From the NCBI RefSeq assembly GCF_943736985.1, contig NZ_CALSFS010000001.1, positions 124,001 to 188,000 of the forward strand: a DNA stretch of 64,000 bases, written 5' to 3'. The notes under the pieces were generated by a model. It worked only from the letters and a program-made list of their open reading frames with translations. It ran no database searches and had not been told where the DNA came from. The position numbers and the translations under genes were made by a program. Origin of the DNA: Clostridium sp. Marseille-Q2269 (lineage in GTDB: Bacteria > Bacillota > Clostridia > Clostridiales > Clostridiaceae). Positions 1 through 8,837 of the stretch are shown here, piece by piece (within the stretch, counting starts at the first letter, position 1; the number at the start of each line of letters is the position of its first letter).

Positions 1-233
1 GTATTTACTATAGTATCTACTGTATCATATAAGTTAGCTCCTTCCTTAAGCATAGTAGCTGCTATTTTAGAAGTTAATGTAGATAAAATATTAGCTTTAA
101 CACCACTGCCCAATCCATCTGCCAATACTATTATGGTGCATTGAGAAAGTCGAACAACCTCTACCATATCTCCACACAATTCTTCACCATATTTATTTAA
201 ACTATGAAAGGCTACCTCTACAAACAAACTCAT
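1..233 (-). CDS. SpoIIE/PP2C-type protein phosphatase, 3' part outside window
   Basis: Only the first 77 or so codons are in the window. The translation starts [18 protein letters not shown] and contains [11 protein letters not shown], the metal-binding Asp/Gly-rich motif of SpoIIE-type PP2C serine phosphatases. The ATG overlaps the stop of the upstream hydrogenase frame as ATGA (230-233) once a one-base shift in that gene is corrected, so the two products are probably translationally coupled. In this family the phosphatase is taken to be the output of the neighbouring PAS-hydrogenase sensor; that role is inference. The partner protein it dephosphorylates is unknown. Confidence 0.8.
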   Translation of the reverse strand, partial: MSLFVEVAFHSLNKYGEELCGDMVEVVRLSQCTIIVLADGLGSGVKANILSTLTSKIAATMLKEGANLYDTVDTIVN

Positions 234-393
234 CTTATATCACTTTTATCTCCTTCCACTACTTGTTTTAATTTAGTTAGGGTAATTTTAGTTTCTGCAG
301 TAGTTTCACCAAGAAGGCTAGCTATTTCTTGAGCTACTCTCATTTGCTTTTCTATTACTTTTTGAGCCGTATCTATTGTCTGTTCTTTTACTT

Positions 394-1953
394 TTAATAA
401 TTCTTTCTTGTTTTTTCCTCTTTTGTTATATCTATCATAGATATAACAACTATATCTTGTTTAGGAATATATACTATAGTTTTAATAAAAACCACATTGT
501 ATTTATAATAGTGTACTTTTTTACCTACAATGCTTTTTCCTGTGTTTCTAACATATCTAAAATCTTCATCATTCATTAATAAAGATATTGGTTTATCTTT
601 TATATCTTTAGCTGTTATCATAAAGGCTTTCTCTGCAGCAGGATTTATTTCTATTACATTCATGTTTTCATCTAATATAAAATTACAATTAGCTGTATTT
701 TCAAAGATCACATTACTTAAATTTTCAGCTTTATTTCTCATAAAATGAAGACACATGGTCGGTTCTGCCATACCATCGTATATAGCCTGAGCCTTTTCTA
801 TACAAGTATTGTATCCACACACTCCACAATTTAACTCATCTTCTTTTGTGTATTTACCCATGCTTTTCATTATTTTTGTAAGTTCTTCTTTTGAAGCCTT
901 GCTACTTTGAAAGCATTTATCTATAAATGAAGTAGAAAAATCAATATTATAAGGAACAGAAGCTAGCATTATTGTATCAGTAGTATCTCTATTTCTTATA
1001 TAATTTTTAACTTTATTTAATCTTGTGTAGTAAGAAACTTCATTTTTAATCATATTAGGACCACCAACACAATTACCCCTGCAAGCGGTAATTTCTAAGA
1101 ATGTATTAGATAGTTGTCCTATTTGTATGCTTTTTAATACTTGAATACATTCCTCAATGCCACTTACTGACATGGGAATAAGATTATTATCTTCTATTAC
1201 CTTTCCCATGGCATCTATTATTCCACCATTTAAAGTAAAAGAACCGGTTTTTTTATAAACATTTCTATCAAACTCTCCAATAGGCATAGAATCTAAATTT
1301 ATATTATAATCTTTAAATAAAGTTTTTAATTCATCAAAATTTATAACAGCATCTATAATTTTTTCTTTTTTATAAATATCCGATTCCGTTTTCTTAGCTA
1401 TACAGGGTCCTATGAATACCACAAAAGTATCCTTACCACAAATTTCTTTCAATACTTTCCCGTGTGTAAGCATAGATGATGCAACAGGTATCATATATTT
1501 TACTAGTTGTGGAAAATATTTTTCTATCAAATTTACAGTAGAAGGACAGGATGTGGTTATATAATTATTTAAATTAGTTTTAGTTATATAATCTTTATAA
1601 AGTTCAGCAACAATTTCTCCACCAAGAGCTGTTTCCTCTATATAAGAAAATCCTAATTTCTTTAATGCAGAAACTATTTTACCTTCCTCAACATTAAATA
1701 CTCCAGCAAATACTGAAGAAACAGTAGCAATAACTTTTTTACCAGAATTTATAGCTTCTTTTACATATTTAATATCTGGTTTATCTTTTTTAGCATTTTG
1801 AGGACAAATAACAAGACATCTTCCGCAGGATATACACCTTTCCCCAACGATTTCTGCTTTCTCGTTCTTAAATTTAATAGCCTTCACAGGGCAGCTTCTT
1901 AAGCATTTGTAACAATTTTTACAGTTTAATCCAGATATATCTATATAATTCAT
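394..1953 (-). CDS. Sensory [FeFe] hydrogenase with PAS domain, apparently frameshifted at its 3' end
   Basis: Order of parts: two 4Fe-4S ferredoxin motifs (residues about 10-50), an H-cluster domain with TTSCPST, GPCIAKK and [10 protein letters not shown] carrying the cluster cysteines, a further 4Fe-4S module (CGVCGYNTC, then C of PTMC), and a PAS domain to the end. This is the plan of group C sensory hydrogenases (HydS), thought to sense H2 or redox state rather than make bulk H2. The open frame stops at 394, but the -1 frame continues without interruption to a TGA at 230, adding a helical tail ([10 protein letters not shown]...GETTAETKI) and ending in an ATGA overlap with the phosphatase gene. 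The shift lies at an A6 run (411-416 on the plus strand); one extra A gives a 574-residue protein. It follows the 2Fe-2S gene by 2 bases. Confidence 0.85.
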   Translation of the reverse strand: MNYIDISGLNCKNCYKCLRSCPVKAIKFKNEKAEIVGERCISCGRCLVICPQNAKKDKPDIKYVKEAINSGKKVIATVSSVFAGVFNVEEGKIVSALKKLGFSYIEETALGGEIVAELYKDYITKTNLNNYITTSCPSTVNLIEKYFPQLVKYMIPVASSMLTHGKVLKEICGKDTFVVFIGPCIAKKTESDIYKKEKIIDAVINFDELKTLFKDYNINLDSMPIGEFDRNVYKKTGSFTLNGGIIDAMGKVIEDNNLIPMSVSGIEECIQVLKSIQIGQLSNTFLEITACRGNCVGGPNMIKNEVSYYTRLNKVKNYIRNRDTTDTIMLASVPYNIDFSTSFIDKCFQSSKASKEELTKIMKSMGKYTKEDELNCGVCGYNTCIEKAQAIYDGMAEPTMCLHFMRNKAENLSNVIFENTANCNFILDENMNVIEINPAAEKAFMITAKDIKDKPISLLMNDEDFRYVRNTGKSIVGKKVHYYKYNVVFIKTIVYIPKQDIVVISMIDITKEEKTRKNY

Positions 1954-1955
1954 CT

Positions 1956-2198
1956 TTATATACCTCTTAGCACAACATTATTAAAAAATTCCTCTGTATT
2001 TTCTTCAGTTACAGAATAAATTTTATCCTGAATCTTTACAGAAACTCCCTCAGTACAATGACCTAAGCAAAAAGAACCCTTTATCTCAACTTTATCTTTT
2101 AAATTATTATTCTCTATTAATTTTTGAAGTAGAGTTATAACTGTATAAGAACCTTTTAAATGACAGGCACTTCCTACGCAAATATTTATAACTAACAT
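1956..2198 (-). CDS. Thioredoxin-like [2Fe-2S] ferredoxin (NuoE/HydA-accessory type)
   Basis: This 80-residue protein has CVGSACH near the N-terminus and CLGHC in the second half, the four-cysteine pattern of the thioredoxin-like 2Fe-2S family found in NuoE and hydrogenase accessory subunits. It is the first gene of the operon leading into the sensory hydrogenase, 2 bases away, so it probably passes electrons to or from that protein. The start is supported by GGAGG about 8 bases upstream of the ATG. The length matches stand-alone members of the family. Confidence 0.85.
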   Translation of the reverse strand: MLVINICVGSACHLKGSYTVITLLQKLIENNNLKDKVEIKGSFCLGHCTEGVSVKIQDKIYSVTEENTEEFFNNVVLRGI

Positions 2199-2331
2199 AA
2201 AATAACCCTCCTCTATAAATTGTCTGTATATTTATAATAATTTTACAATAAAAAAATGAAAAATAATATAGTAATTTTATTAATAAAGTAATATAATATG
2301 TGTACATAATTATGAAAAAGGAGATAATTAT

Positions 2332-2565
2332 ATGGTGAAATATGTTGGAACTATAATTATAACTATAATATTCACAATAATAATTATATTATATGGTAGT
2401 GCCTTTTTAATCCCTATTTTAGATATAGGGAATAACATAGGTAAACTTTTAGTTATCCTTATAGTTTTATTTTTTCTAGGTTTGGTTGGAGCATTAATAT
2501 ACAACATGCGTGAAAGAATAAAAGAAATCAAGGAGGAGAACAAGGATGATATTAGTAAATACTGA
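2332..2565 (+). CDS. Small two-pass membrane protein
   Basis: 77 residues with two hydrophobic segments (about 4-27 and 36-58) and a short charged cytoplasmic-looking tail (RERIKEIKEENKDD). AAGGAG lies just ahead of the ATG. Its 3' end overlaps the YbjQ-family gene by 20 bases and carries that gene's ribosome site, so the two form an operon and the products are probably coupled. I recognise no family; a membrane partner or anchor for the YbjQ protein is a guess from position. Confidence 0.7.
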   Translation: MVKYVGTIIITIIFTIIIILYGSAFLIPILDIGNNIGKLLVILIVLFFLGLVGALIYNMRERIKEIKEENKDDISKY

Positions 2566-2857
2566 TTATATTGCTGGAAAAGAAGTAGAAACTTTATCTA
2601 TAGTTAAAGGATCTATTGTATGGTCTAAAAATGTAGGTAAAGATATATTAAGCGGACTTAAAACCTTAGTAGGTGGAGAAATTTCAAGCTATACAGAAAT
2701 GATGAATGAAGCTAGAGCTAAAGCTACTCAAAGGATGGCAAAAGAAGCAGAAACTTTGGGTGCAGATGCAGTTTTAAATATAAGATATGCTACAAGTAAT
2801 ATAATGCAAGGGGCTGCAGAAGTTATAGTGTATGGTACTGCTATAAAATTTAAATAA
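2546..2857 (+). CDS. YbjQ/UPF0145 family protein
   Basis: 103 residues matching the YbjQ (UPF0145) family: the N-terminal ILVNTDYIAGKEV strand, the GGEISSYTEMM turn, the amphipathic helix of ARAKATQRM, and GADAVLNIRY near the end. The family forms pentameric rings of unknown role and is sometimes called heavy-metal-binding on weak grounds. AAGGAGGAG lies 6 to 14 bases before the ATG, inside the end of the preceding membrane-protein gene. Confidence 0.85.
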   Translation: MILVNTDYIAGKEVETLSIVKGSIVWSKNVGKDILSGLKTLVGGEISSYTEMMNEARAKATQRMAKEAETLGADAVLNIRYATSNIMQGAAEVIVYGTAIKFK

Positions 2858-3085
2858 AATATATTAGTCATCATATTATGATTCCCAATTTATAATAATT
2901 ATTTTACGTTAATCTATGGACTTTGTTGTAAGAACTTATTTTACAATAAAGTTCATATTATTTTATAGCTATATAATATAAATTTATATATAATATGTAA
3001 ACTATTAAATTATATTATAACTATGGAATTATTTAAGTTAATAAATTAAAATAGTAATATATTAATTACATAGGGGGATTTAAAC

Positions 3086-3589
3086 ATGAAAAAGAAAATT
3101 ATAGCTTTATTGTTATCAGTGGTGGCATTGTTTTCATTTGTTCTAGTAGGCTGCAGCAAATATACATCAACTAGTACTGATAATAAAGAAGAAACTAAAC
3201 AGGAAGCTAAAAAAGATGATAAGAAAGAGGATTCAAAAAAATTCAACTACATAAAAGCTGATGAATTAAAATCAAAAATTGAGAAAAAAGAAAAAGTTAT
3301 AATATTAGATATTCAAGTAAAAGATGAATTTGATAAACATCACATAAAAGGGGCTATAGAAACTAGTGCTTACCCTGTAAAAACTGATGAGGACAAAGCT
3401 AAGCTTGATAAAGTTATGGATAAACTTACATCATCAGAAGAGCCAATAGCTATTATTTGTCCAAAAGGAAAAGGTGGAGCTGAAAAAACTTATAACTATT
3501 TAAAAGGAAAGGGAATAAAAGAAGACAGATTGCTTATATTGGAAAAAGGTCAATCTGGATGGACATATGAAGACTTATTAGAAAAATAA
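3086..3589 (+). CDS. Rhodanese-like lipoprotein
   Basis: 167 residues. An N-terminal signal peptide ends in a lipobox (LVGC, Cys at residue 23), followed by a Lys/Asp/Glu-rich linker (about 30-55) and a rhodanese-like domain (about 55-165) with the LDIQVKDEFDKHHIKGA strand-turn and a CPKGKGGAEKT active-site loop. The Cys is where the catalytic persulfide cysteine of sulfurtransferases sits. It is likely anchored on the outer face of the membrane. It stands alone, with its own promoter region and a strong terminator right after the stop. Confidence 0.8.
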   Translation: MKKKIIALLLSVVALFSFVLVGCSKYTSTSTDNKEETKQEAKKDDKKEDSKKFNYIKADELKSKIEKKEKVIILDIQVKDEFDKHHIKGAIETSAYPVKTDEDKAKLDKVMDKLTSSEEPIAIICPKGKGGAEKTYNYLKGKGIKEDRLLILEKGQSGWTYEDLLEK

Positions 3590-3594
3590 AAATG

Positions 3595-3638
3595 TAAAAA
3601 TACCACAAGAAATTTAATTTTCTTGTGGTATTTTTATA
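3595..3638 (+). terminator. Rho-independent terminator after the rhodanese lipoprotein gene
   Basis: A perfect stem, TACCACAAGAAA against TTTCTTGTGGTA, with a short AT loop and a T5 tail, begins 6 bases after the stop codon. Confidence 0.9.
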
Positions 3639-3974
3639 TATGCACATATATAAAAACTTGCATAATTAATATAAAAATTTTATATTAATTTAACTTGTTG
3701 TGCTAATCAAATTGAGCTTATAGAATCATATTTTGCACATCAAACCAACGCTAAATCAACTGACAGTAATATTAGATTAGAGATAAGAAACTACCTTTTA
3801 AATGCTTTGAAATAATAATAAAAAGTTAAATATATATATAACAATTATTTATAGCTAAATAAAATTTGAATTTATTAGAATTATATATTATACTCAAATA
3901 ATAATTCTAATTTAACTGGCAAAAATATAATTAAACTACAGTGACAAATTTAAAAATTATTTATAGGAAGTGGG
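3639..3974. other. Gene-free stretch, 336 bp
   Basis: AT-rich, with no reading frame or strong hairpin that I can support. It must contain the promoter of the small membrane protein gene at 3975. The segment near 3720-3800 is less AT-rich than its surroundings, but I recognise nothing in it. Confidence 0.4.
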
Positions 3975-4259
3975 ATGAAAATGCCAAATAATAAAGCAAG
4001 GATCCTTGCAATTATCCAAATTATTCTGTCTTGTATAATTTTAGCGTTAGGTGCTATAATACTTTTTAATAAAAATATAGTTATTTTATCTAAAATCAAA
4101 TTTAATAATATAATAATATCATTGCTAATATTGTTGAACTTATTAAGTTCGTATATAGAATTTAAAATCAATAAAAATGCTGCTAAGGCCGTATTTTACA
4201 TAGCAATAGCTTTAATAATGATAGGATTTTTATTTGTAGGAACCCATATATTTAAATAA
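3975..4259 (+). CDS. Small integral membrane protein, unknown function
   Basis: 94 residues with three predicted membrane segments (about 8-30, 45-60, 72-92). An in-frame second ATG two codons on (3981) is better spaced from the AGGAAG ribosome site at 3965-3970 and may be the true start. I recognise no family. It is followed by a terminator shared with the convergent antiporter gene. Confidence 0.6.
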   Translation: MKMPNNKARILAIIQIILSCIILALGAIILFNKNIVILSKIKFNNIIISLLILLNLLSSYIEFKINKNAAKAVFYIAIALIMIGFLFVGTHIFK

Positions 4260-4269
4260 TTTAATTAAT

Positions 4270-4303
4270 TGGAGCAACTAAAAAGTTTTAGTTGCTCCTT
4301 ATT
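4270..4303. terminator. Bidirectional terminator between 4259 and 4317
   Basis: GGAGCAACTAAAA pairs with TTTTAGTTGCTCC; both sides are flanked by A/T runs, so it can serve both convergent genes. Confidence 0.85.
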
Positions 4304-4316
4304 AATTTTATAATTT

Positions 4317-5750
4317 CTAAATTTCATCATTCAATATTTGTAAAAATTCCAGAGATTTGTCAGCAAGGCCTGCAATCAATAGCATATCACCTTCCAAAAT
4401 AAGAGAATTACCATCTGGAAGTATTTCTTGCTCATCTCTAATTATCAAAAAAATTCTAGCACCCTGAGGAATATTTAAATCCTTTAAGGGTTTGTTAAAT
4501 ATATTTATATTTGTTGGAATAACTTCTCTTACACAAATTTTATTTGCAGTGGATTGTGGATTCTTTTCTAAATCATCATATTTCATAATTTTATCAAATA
4601 TAAAAGGAAACAACATACAAGATATTACAGCTGTTAAAACTAATGCAGAATATCCTTCTTCAGGAATTAATTTTAAATTAGAAGCAATTTGAGCACCAAC
4701 TATAAGTATACTAAGTTGACTAGATAAAATAATTGATGAAGATATTGCTTTATTAGTATTAAATTTATACCTTAGTATTAAAGAAGGAATAAATTTGATT
4801 ATATAAATTATTAATACAATCAAAGGAATTGCTATTAAACTTCTAGGATTTTTAAATATAGTAGTTATATCTAAATTTACTCCAACCATTATAAAAAATA
4901 TTGGAATCAAAAATCCATATCCAATAATATCTAATTTATATTTTAAATCTTCTTCATGGCTTTTATCTGTTAAAAAAGTAAATATAACTCCAGCTAAGAA
5001 TGATCCTAAGGCTATTTCTGTACCAGTCTTATTTGCTATAGTAACCAAAATAAGTATTAATGCAAAAGCTGCCCTTACTTCCAAATGAGTATTATTAGTG
5101 GCTAATCTATGAAAATCATATTTACCCTGTAATTTACTTAAAACTTTGTAAATTAGAAATGAAATTATAATGACAATTAAGAACAAGAAGCTTTTATAAC
5201 TTAATCCATAAGTTATCTTAGAGGATATAATTGTCATAGCAATTAAACTTATAAATTCCCCCATAAGAGAAAATATTAGTAATATCTGTCCAAATTCTGT
5301 TTTTAATATACCTTTTTGTTTTAAAAAAGGAACTAGAAAACCAGGAGCTGCTGCTGAAAATAAAAAAGTCATAAAAACAACATCCTTAATAAGTCCTAGA
5401 TAATATAAAAATTTGCATATAGAAAATGACATTAATATTGATAATAAAGACATTATAATACAAATTATTATATTATTTGCTCCCTTACTATCTTTACTAA
5501 CTTTTATACTATGAACATCAATTTCTAAACCGCTTAAAAACATTAAGTACGCTAATCCTAGATTGGATAAAAATTCTATCCATGGATCTATATGTATTAA
5601 ATTTAAAAAACTTTTCCCAATTATAATGCCTACAAAAAGTTCCCCAACTACGAAAGGAACTTTATATTTCTTGAATGCATTTATGAAAACTGGTGTTATA
5701 AATGCAAATAAAGATAGTATGAGTAATGAGTCATAATTAATATGTTCCAA
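4317..5750 (-). CDS. CPA2-type cation/proton antiporter with TrkA-C domain
   Basis: 477 residues. About 12 membrane helices fill residues 5-385, including the GELFVGIIIG segment typical of the KefB/NapA (CPA2) Na+/H+ exchangers and a conserved-looking MVGVNLD. The last 75 residues form a TrkA-C regulatory domain (VREVIPTNINIFNKPLKDL..., ending in GDMLLIAG). It probably exchanges Na+ or K+ for protons at the membrane. The start is TTG with AAAGGAG 10 bases upstream. It is a single-gene unit and converges with the small membrane protein gene. Confidence 0.85.
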   Translation of the reverse strand: MEHINYDSLLILSLFAFITPVFINAFKKYKVPFVVGELFVGIIIGKSFLNLIHIDPWIEFLSNLGLAYLMFLSGLEIDVHSIKVSKDSKGANNIIICIIMSLLSILMSFSICKFLYYLGLIKDVVFMTFLFSAAAPGFLVPFLKQKGILKTEFGQILLIFSLMGEFISLIAMTIISSKITYGLSYKSFLFLIVIIISFLIYKVLSKLQGKYDFHRLATNNTHLEVRAAFALILILVTIANKTGTEIALGSFLAGVIFTFLTDKSHEEDLKYKLDIIGYGFLIPIFFIMVGVNLDITTIFKNPRSLIAIPLIVLIIYIIKFIPSLILRYKFNTNKAISSSIILSSQLSILIVGAQIASNLKLIPEEGYSALVLTAVISCMLFPFIFDKIMKYDDLEKNPQSTANKICVREVIPTNINIFNKPLKDLNIPQGARIFLIIRDEQEILPDGNSLILEGDMLLIAGLADKSLEFLQILNDEI

Positions 5751-6145
5751 ATTAAATATCTCTCCTTTAAAATAATTATTAGCCCCATATAAAATTAGAA
5801 TTCATTAATTATAACATATTAGTTTTACAAATTAAATATTTAATCACATAATAATACTATTAAATATTTAATTTAATTCAATTTTCACATTAAAATATAT
5901 ATTTATTTATGAATAATTTTATATAAATAACATACATAATAATTATTAACAAATAATAAAGTATAAACCAAATATAAGTATTTATAATTAAACTTTGGTA
6001 ACATTTATAGGTGAATAAATGTTAGCAGAATTGAATTGTAATGTAAATATATAAAGGAAGAAAAAGGACTTTTATTTTAAATTGTAGAATATGTAGTGTA
6101 TGTTAAATGCTCTAAATAAATCTAGTATACATTGGAGGGATTTCC
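5751..6145. other. Divergent promoter region, 395 bp
   Basis: Very AT-rich region between the antiporter gene (minus) and the membrane protein at 6146 (plus). It must hold promoters for both. I see no clear hairpin or operator. Confidence 0.4.
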
Positions 6146-6703
6146 TTGAATTTTGAAAAAATATTGCAAATAGTTTTAGTAATAGCTATAGTTATTCAAT
6201 TTTTTTATTCTTTTATAATAGGCAGGGAGCATAATAAAAATATTGGTGCCAAATTGATGACATTAAAAAGAAGTGCAGTAAAACAAAGTTTTATATTATT
6301 ACTTATGCTAGGAGTTGTATCCTACATGTTGTATGCTTTCATAAAAGGTGCTGCTTCTAATATAGGATTACTTATAGTAATCTATCTTATAATTACTGTG
6401 TATGATTTTACTAAATTAAAAATAGTAACAGATAAAGGTATTGGAAATAAAAGTTTATATAGTAATAAAATATATAATTTTACATATTGGGAAGATATAA
6501 CAAGATGGGAGTGGCACCCTAAACATCCTAATGTTTTTTTCTTTACTTTTTTAAATAAGAAGAATAAAAAAGATAGAAGAGATTGGGATATACCTTCTTC
6601 AGACAAAGAAAAATTTGAGTCTATATTAAATAAATATATTAAGCATGTTTTTGTAGATAGTACTTTAGAAGGCAACAATATTAATCCTGAAAATAATAAA
6701 TAA
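6146..6703 (+). CDS. Membrane protein with C-terminal PH-like region, unknown
   Basis: 185 residues with three hydrophobic segments (about 5-24, 46-66, 70-90), then a soluble part containing NFTYWEDITRWEWHP. A short membrane anchor followed by a 'turn on, then Trp-rich strand' pattern is seen in DUF5673-like and bacterial PH-like proteins; this is a weak resemblance. The start is TTG, chosen for the GGAGGG 6 bases upstream. It lies 18 bases ahead of the amidase gene and is probably co-transcribed with it. Confidence 0.65.
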   Translation: MNFEKILQIVLVIAIVIQFFYSFIIGREHNKNIGAKLMTLKRSAVKQSFILLLMLGVVSYMLYAFIKGAASNIGLLIVIYLIITVYDFTKLKIVTDKGIGNKSLYSNKIYNFTYWEDITRWEWHPKHPNVFFFTFLNKKNKKDRRDWDIPSSDKEKFESILNKYIKHVFVDSTLEGNNINPENNK

Positions 6704-6721
6704 CTAAATTGGAGGGGTTTT

Positions 6722-7558
6722 ATGAATAAATTTAAAATAGCTTTATGTCAAATGAAAGTTGAAAAAGAAAAGAAAAGAAATATAATGAAAGCCATAGAAA
6801 TGATAACAAAAGCTAAAAAGGGAAATTGCAATGTAGCAGTTTTACCTGAAATGTTTAATTGTCCGTATGAAAATAAATATTTTAGACCCTATTCAGAGAC
6901 AATAAATGAAGAAAATCCAGGAGAAACTGTAAAGGCTATAAAAAAAACTGCAAAAGACTTAAATATTTATATTGTAGCAGGTTCTATTCCTGAAATAGAA
7001 AAAAATCATATTTTTAACACTTCTATTGTAGTTGACAATAAAGGATCATTAATAGCAACACATAGGAAAGTACATTTATTTGATATAGATGTAAAAGGAG
7101 GTGTTAGATTTAAAGAATCGGATACTTTAACTCCTGGAAATAAAGTAACATTATTTAATACTCCTTGGGGAAAATTAGGGTTGATGATATGTTATGATAT
7201 AAGATTTCCAGAACTTTCAAGAATAATGGCCCTTAATGGAGCTAAAGCTATATTTGCTCCAGCAGCTTTTAATATGACCACAGGTCCTGCTCATTGGGAA
7301 ACCTTATTTAAAAGCAGGGCATTAGACAATCAAGTCTATATGATAGGAGTTGCACCTGCTAGAGATAAAAATAGTAACTATATATCTTATGGGAATTCAT
7401 TAATTGCCAATCCTTGGGGAAAAATAGTAACCAGATTAGATGATAAAGAAGATGTGATTTTTTCCGAATTAGATTTAGATTACGAAGATAGGATAAGAGA
7501 AGAATTACCTCTTTTAAAGCATATACGAAATGATATATATAGTTTAACAGAAATTTAA
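6722..7558 (+). CDS. Nitrilase-superfamily carbon-nitrogen hydrolase, omega-amidase (Nit2) type
   Basis: 278 residues over a single CN-hydrolase domain. The catalytic triad is visible as Glu43 (LPEMFN), Lys116 (HRKVHLFD) and Cys157 (MICYDIRFPE). The HLFDID and CYDIRFPE contexts match the Nit2/omega-amidase branch, which hydrolyses alpha-ketoglutaramate or alpha-ketosuccinamate to the keto acid and ammonia. GGAGGG precedes the ATG. Substrate assignment is by family only. Confidence 0.85.
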   Translation: MNKFKIALCQMKVEKEKKRNIMKAIEMITKAKKGNCNVAVLPEMFNCPYENKYFRPYSETINEENPGETVKAIKKTAKDLNIYIVAGSIPEIEKNHIFNTSIVVDNKGSLIATHRKVHLFDIDVKGGVRFKESDTLTPGNKVTLFNTPWGKLGLMICYDIRFPELSRIMALNGAKAIFAPAAFNMTTGPAHWETLFKSRALDNQVYMIGVAPARDKNSNYISYGNSLIANPWGKIVTRLDDKEDVIFSELDLDYEDRIREELPLLKHIRNDIYSLTEI

Positions 7559-7587
7559 TTTAGCAATAAAAATAATTATATGTTAAA

Positions 7588-7636
7588 ATTAAAATAACCT
7601 TCAGAGAAATTATATTCTTTGAAGGTTATTTTAAAA
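7588..7636 (+). terminator. Terminator after the amidase gene
   Basis: AAAATAACCTTCA...GAAGGTTATTTT stem with an A/T loop, followed by a T-rich tail, about 30 bases past the stop. Confidence 0.85.
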
Positions 7637-7672
7637 TTTTTACAATATATTATATAGCATAAAGGAGGAATT

Positions 7673-8104
7673 ATGAGAAAAGAACTTAAATTATTTATTA
7701 TATTGATATTAATAATTATTATAGCTGTTATGGCATGGTTTAAAGCTGTTAAACCTAAAGAGGAATATTCAAATTTAGGTGGGGATTCAATAAATCAAGA
7801 GAATATTGATTATGAATCTAGTATGGGTAAGATGCCTATATTGTTAGAATTAAGTTCACCTACATGCGCTCCTTGCAGAAAGATGTATCCCATTATAAAA
7901 GAGATAAAAGAAGAATTTAAAGATAAAGTTGACACTCATATAGTAGATTTAACTAAGAATCCTGAATTTGGAGATAAATATAAAGTTTCAGTAGTTCCTA
8001 CACAAATATTTCTAGATAAATATGGTAAAGTATTTTTTAAACATGAAGGTATACTTACAAAACAAGAAATCATAAATATACTAAATAAAATGGGTGTAAA
8101 ATAA
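7673..8104 (+). CDS. Membrane-anchored thioredoxin-like protein
   Basis: 143 residues with an N-terminal membrane anchor (about 7-25) and a thioredoxin fold carrying CAPC (SSPTCAPCRKMYP) and the cis-Pro motif VVPTQ. It is probably an extracytoplasmic thiol-disulfide oxidoreductase. The CcdA-type gene starts one base after its stop. That pairing implies the membrane protein keeps this thioredoxin reduced using cytoplasmic thioredoxin. Confidence 0.9.
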   Translation: MRKELKLFIILILIIIIAVMAWFKAVKPKEEYSNLGGDSINQENIDYESSMGKMPILLELSSPTCAPCRKMYPIIKEIKEEFKDKVDTHIVDLTKNPEFGDKYKVSVVPTQIFLDKYGKVFFKHEGILTKQEIINILNKMGVK

Positions 8105-8105
8105 C

Positions 8106-8792
8106 ATGAATGATATAATTACTAAAGCTATTGGTCTCATGGGAGATAGTGTATTTTTAGCTTTATTAATATCATTTATAGGAGGAATAATTTCTTCTTT
8201 TAGCCCGTGCATACTTTCTTCTCTTCCCTTAATCATAGGTTATGTGAATAAGTATGGTAAAAAGGATAAAAAAACTGCCTTTAAATATTCTTTGTTTTTT
8301 TCTTTAGGTATAATAATTACTTTTACTTCTTTAGGTATAATATCTTCTTTAGTTGGAAGACTATTTGTATCAGGTAGTAAATTGTGGTATTTATTATTAG
8401 GAATTGTAATGCTTTTTGTAGGGTTACAGCTTATAGGCGTCATAGAATATAATAATAATTCCTGTAAGGTACCTAAAAAAAGAAAAGGTCTACTTGGAGC
8501 TTTATTTTTAGGAATATTAGGAGGAATATTATCATCACCATGTTCTACACCCATATTAATTGCTATATTGGCTTTTGTAGGAACTAAAGGTAACATATTA
8601 TTAGGTTTTTTTATGTTGCTTCTATATTCTATAGGCCATTGTTTTGTAATAATACTATCCGGAACTTCTTTAGGTTTTGTTGAATCTATAAATGAATCTT
8701 CTAAGGTGAACAAAATTAATAAAATATTGAAAATATTTTTAGGGATAATTGTGTTAATTATAGGACTTTACTTAATATATATAGGAATATAA
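8106..8792 (+). CDS. ccdA: CcdA/DsbD-type transmembrane thiol-disulfide transporter
   Basis: 228 residues with six hydrophobic segments. The two membrane cysteines are present in SPCILS (helix 1) and SSPCSTP (helix 4), the DsbD/CcdA signature. It moves reducing equivalents across the membrane to the thioredoxin encoded immediately upstream. No cytochrome c genes are nearby, so the role is more likely repair of exported thiols or spore-related maturation than cytochrome assembly. Confidence 0.9.
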   Translation: MNDIITKAIGLMGDSVFLALLISFIGGIISSFSPCILSSLPLIIGYVNKYGKKDKKTAFKYSLFFSLGIIITFTSLGIISSLVGRLFVSGSKLWYLLLGIVMLFVGLQLIGVIEYNNNSCKVPKKRKGLLGALFLGILGGILSSPCSTPILIAILAFVGTKGNILLGFFMLLLYSIGHCFVIILSGTSLGFVESINESSKVNKINKILKIFLGIIVLIIGLYLIYIGI

Positions 8793-8832
8793 AAATAAAA
8801 CCTAGATTTAATAATCTAGGTTTTATTTTTAT
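8790..8832. terminator. Bidirectional terminator between ccdA and the chemoreceptor gene
   Basis: AAAATAAAACCTAGATT pairs with AATCTAGGTTTTATTTT around a 4-base loop, placed between two convergent genes. Confidence 0.9.
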
Positions 8833-8837
8833 ATTAA

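Noticed and set aside
411-416. Programmed -1 frameshift of dnaX type
   Set aside because: The A-run is slippery, but I see no convincing stimulatory stem or internal Shine-Dalgarno, and similar breaks recur in unrelated genes. Kept only as an alternative.
8240-8713. 157-codon minus-strand frame opposite ccdA
   Set aside because: Antisense shadow of a strongly supported membrane protein gene; no ribosome site and no family-like composition.
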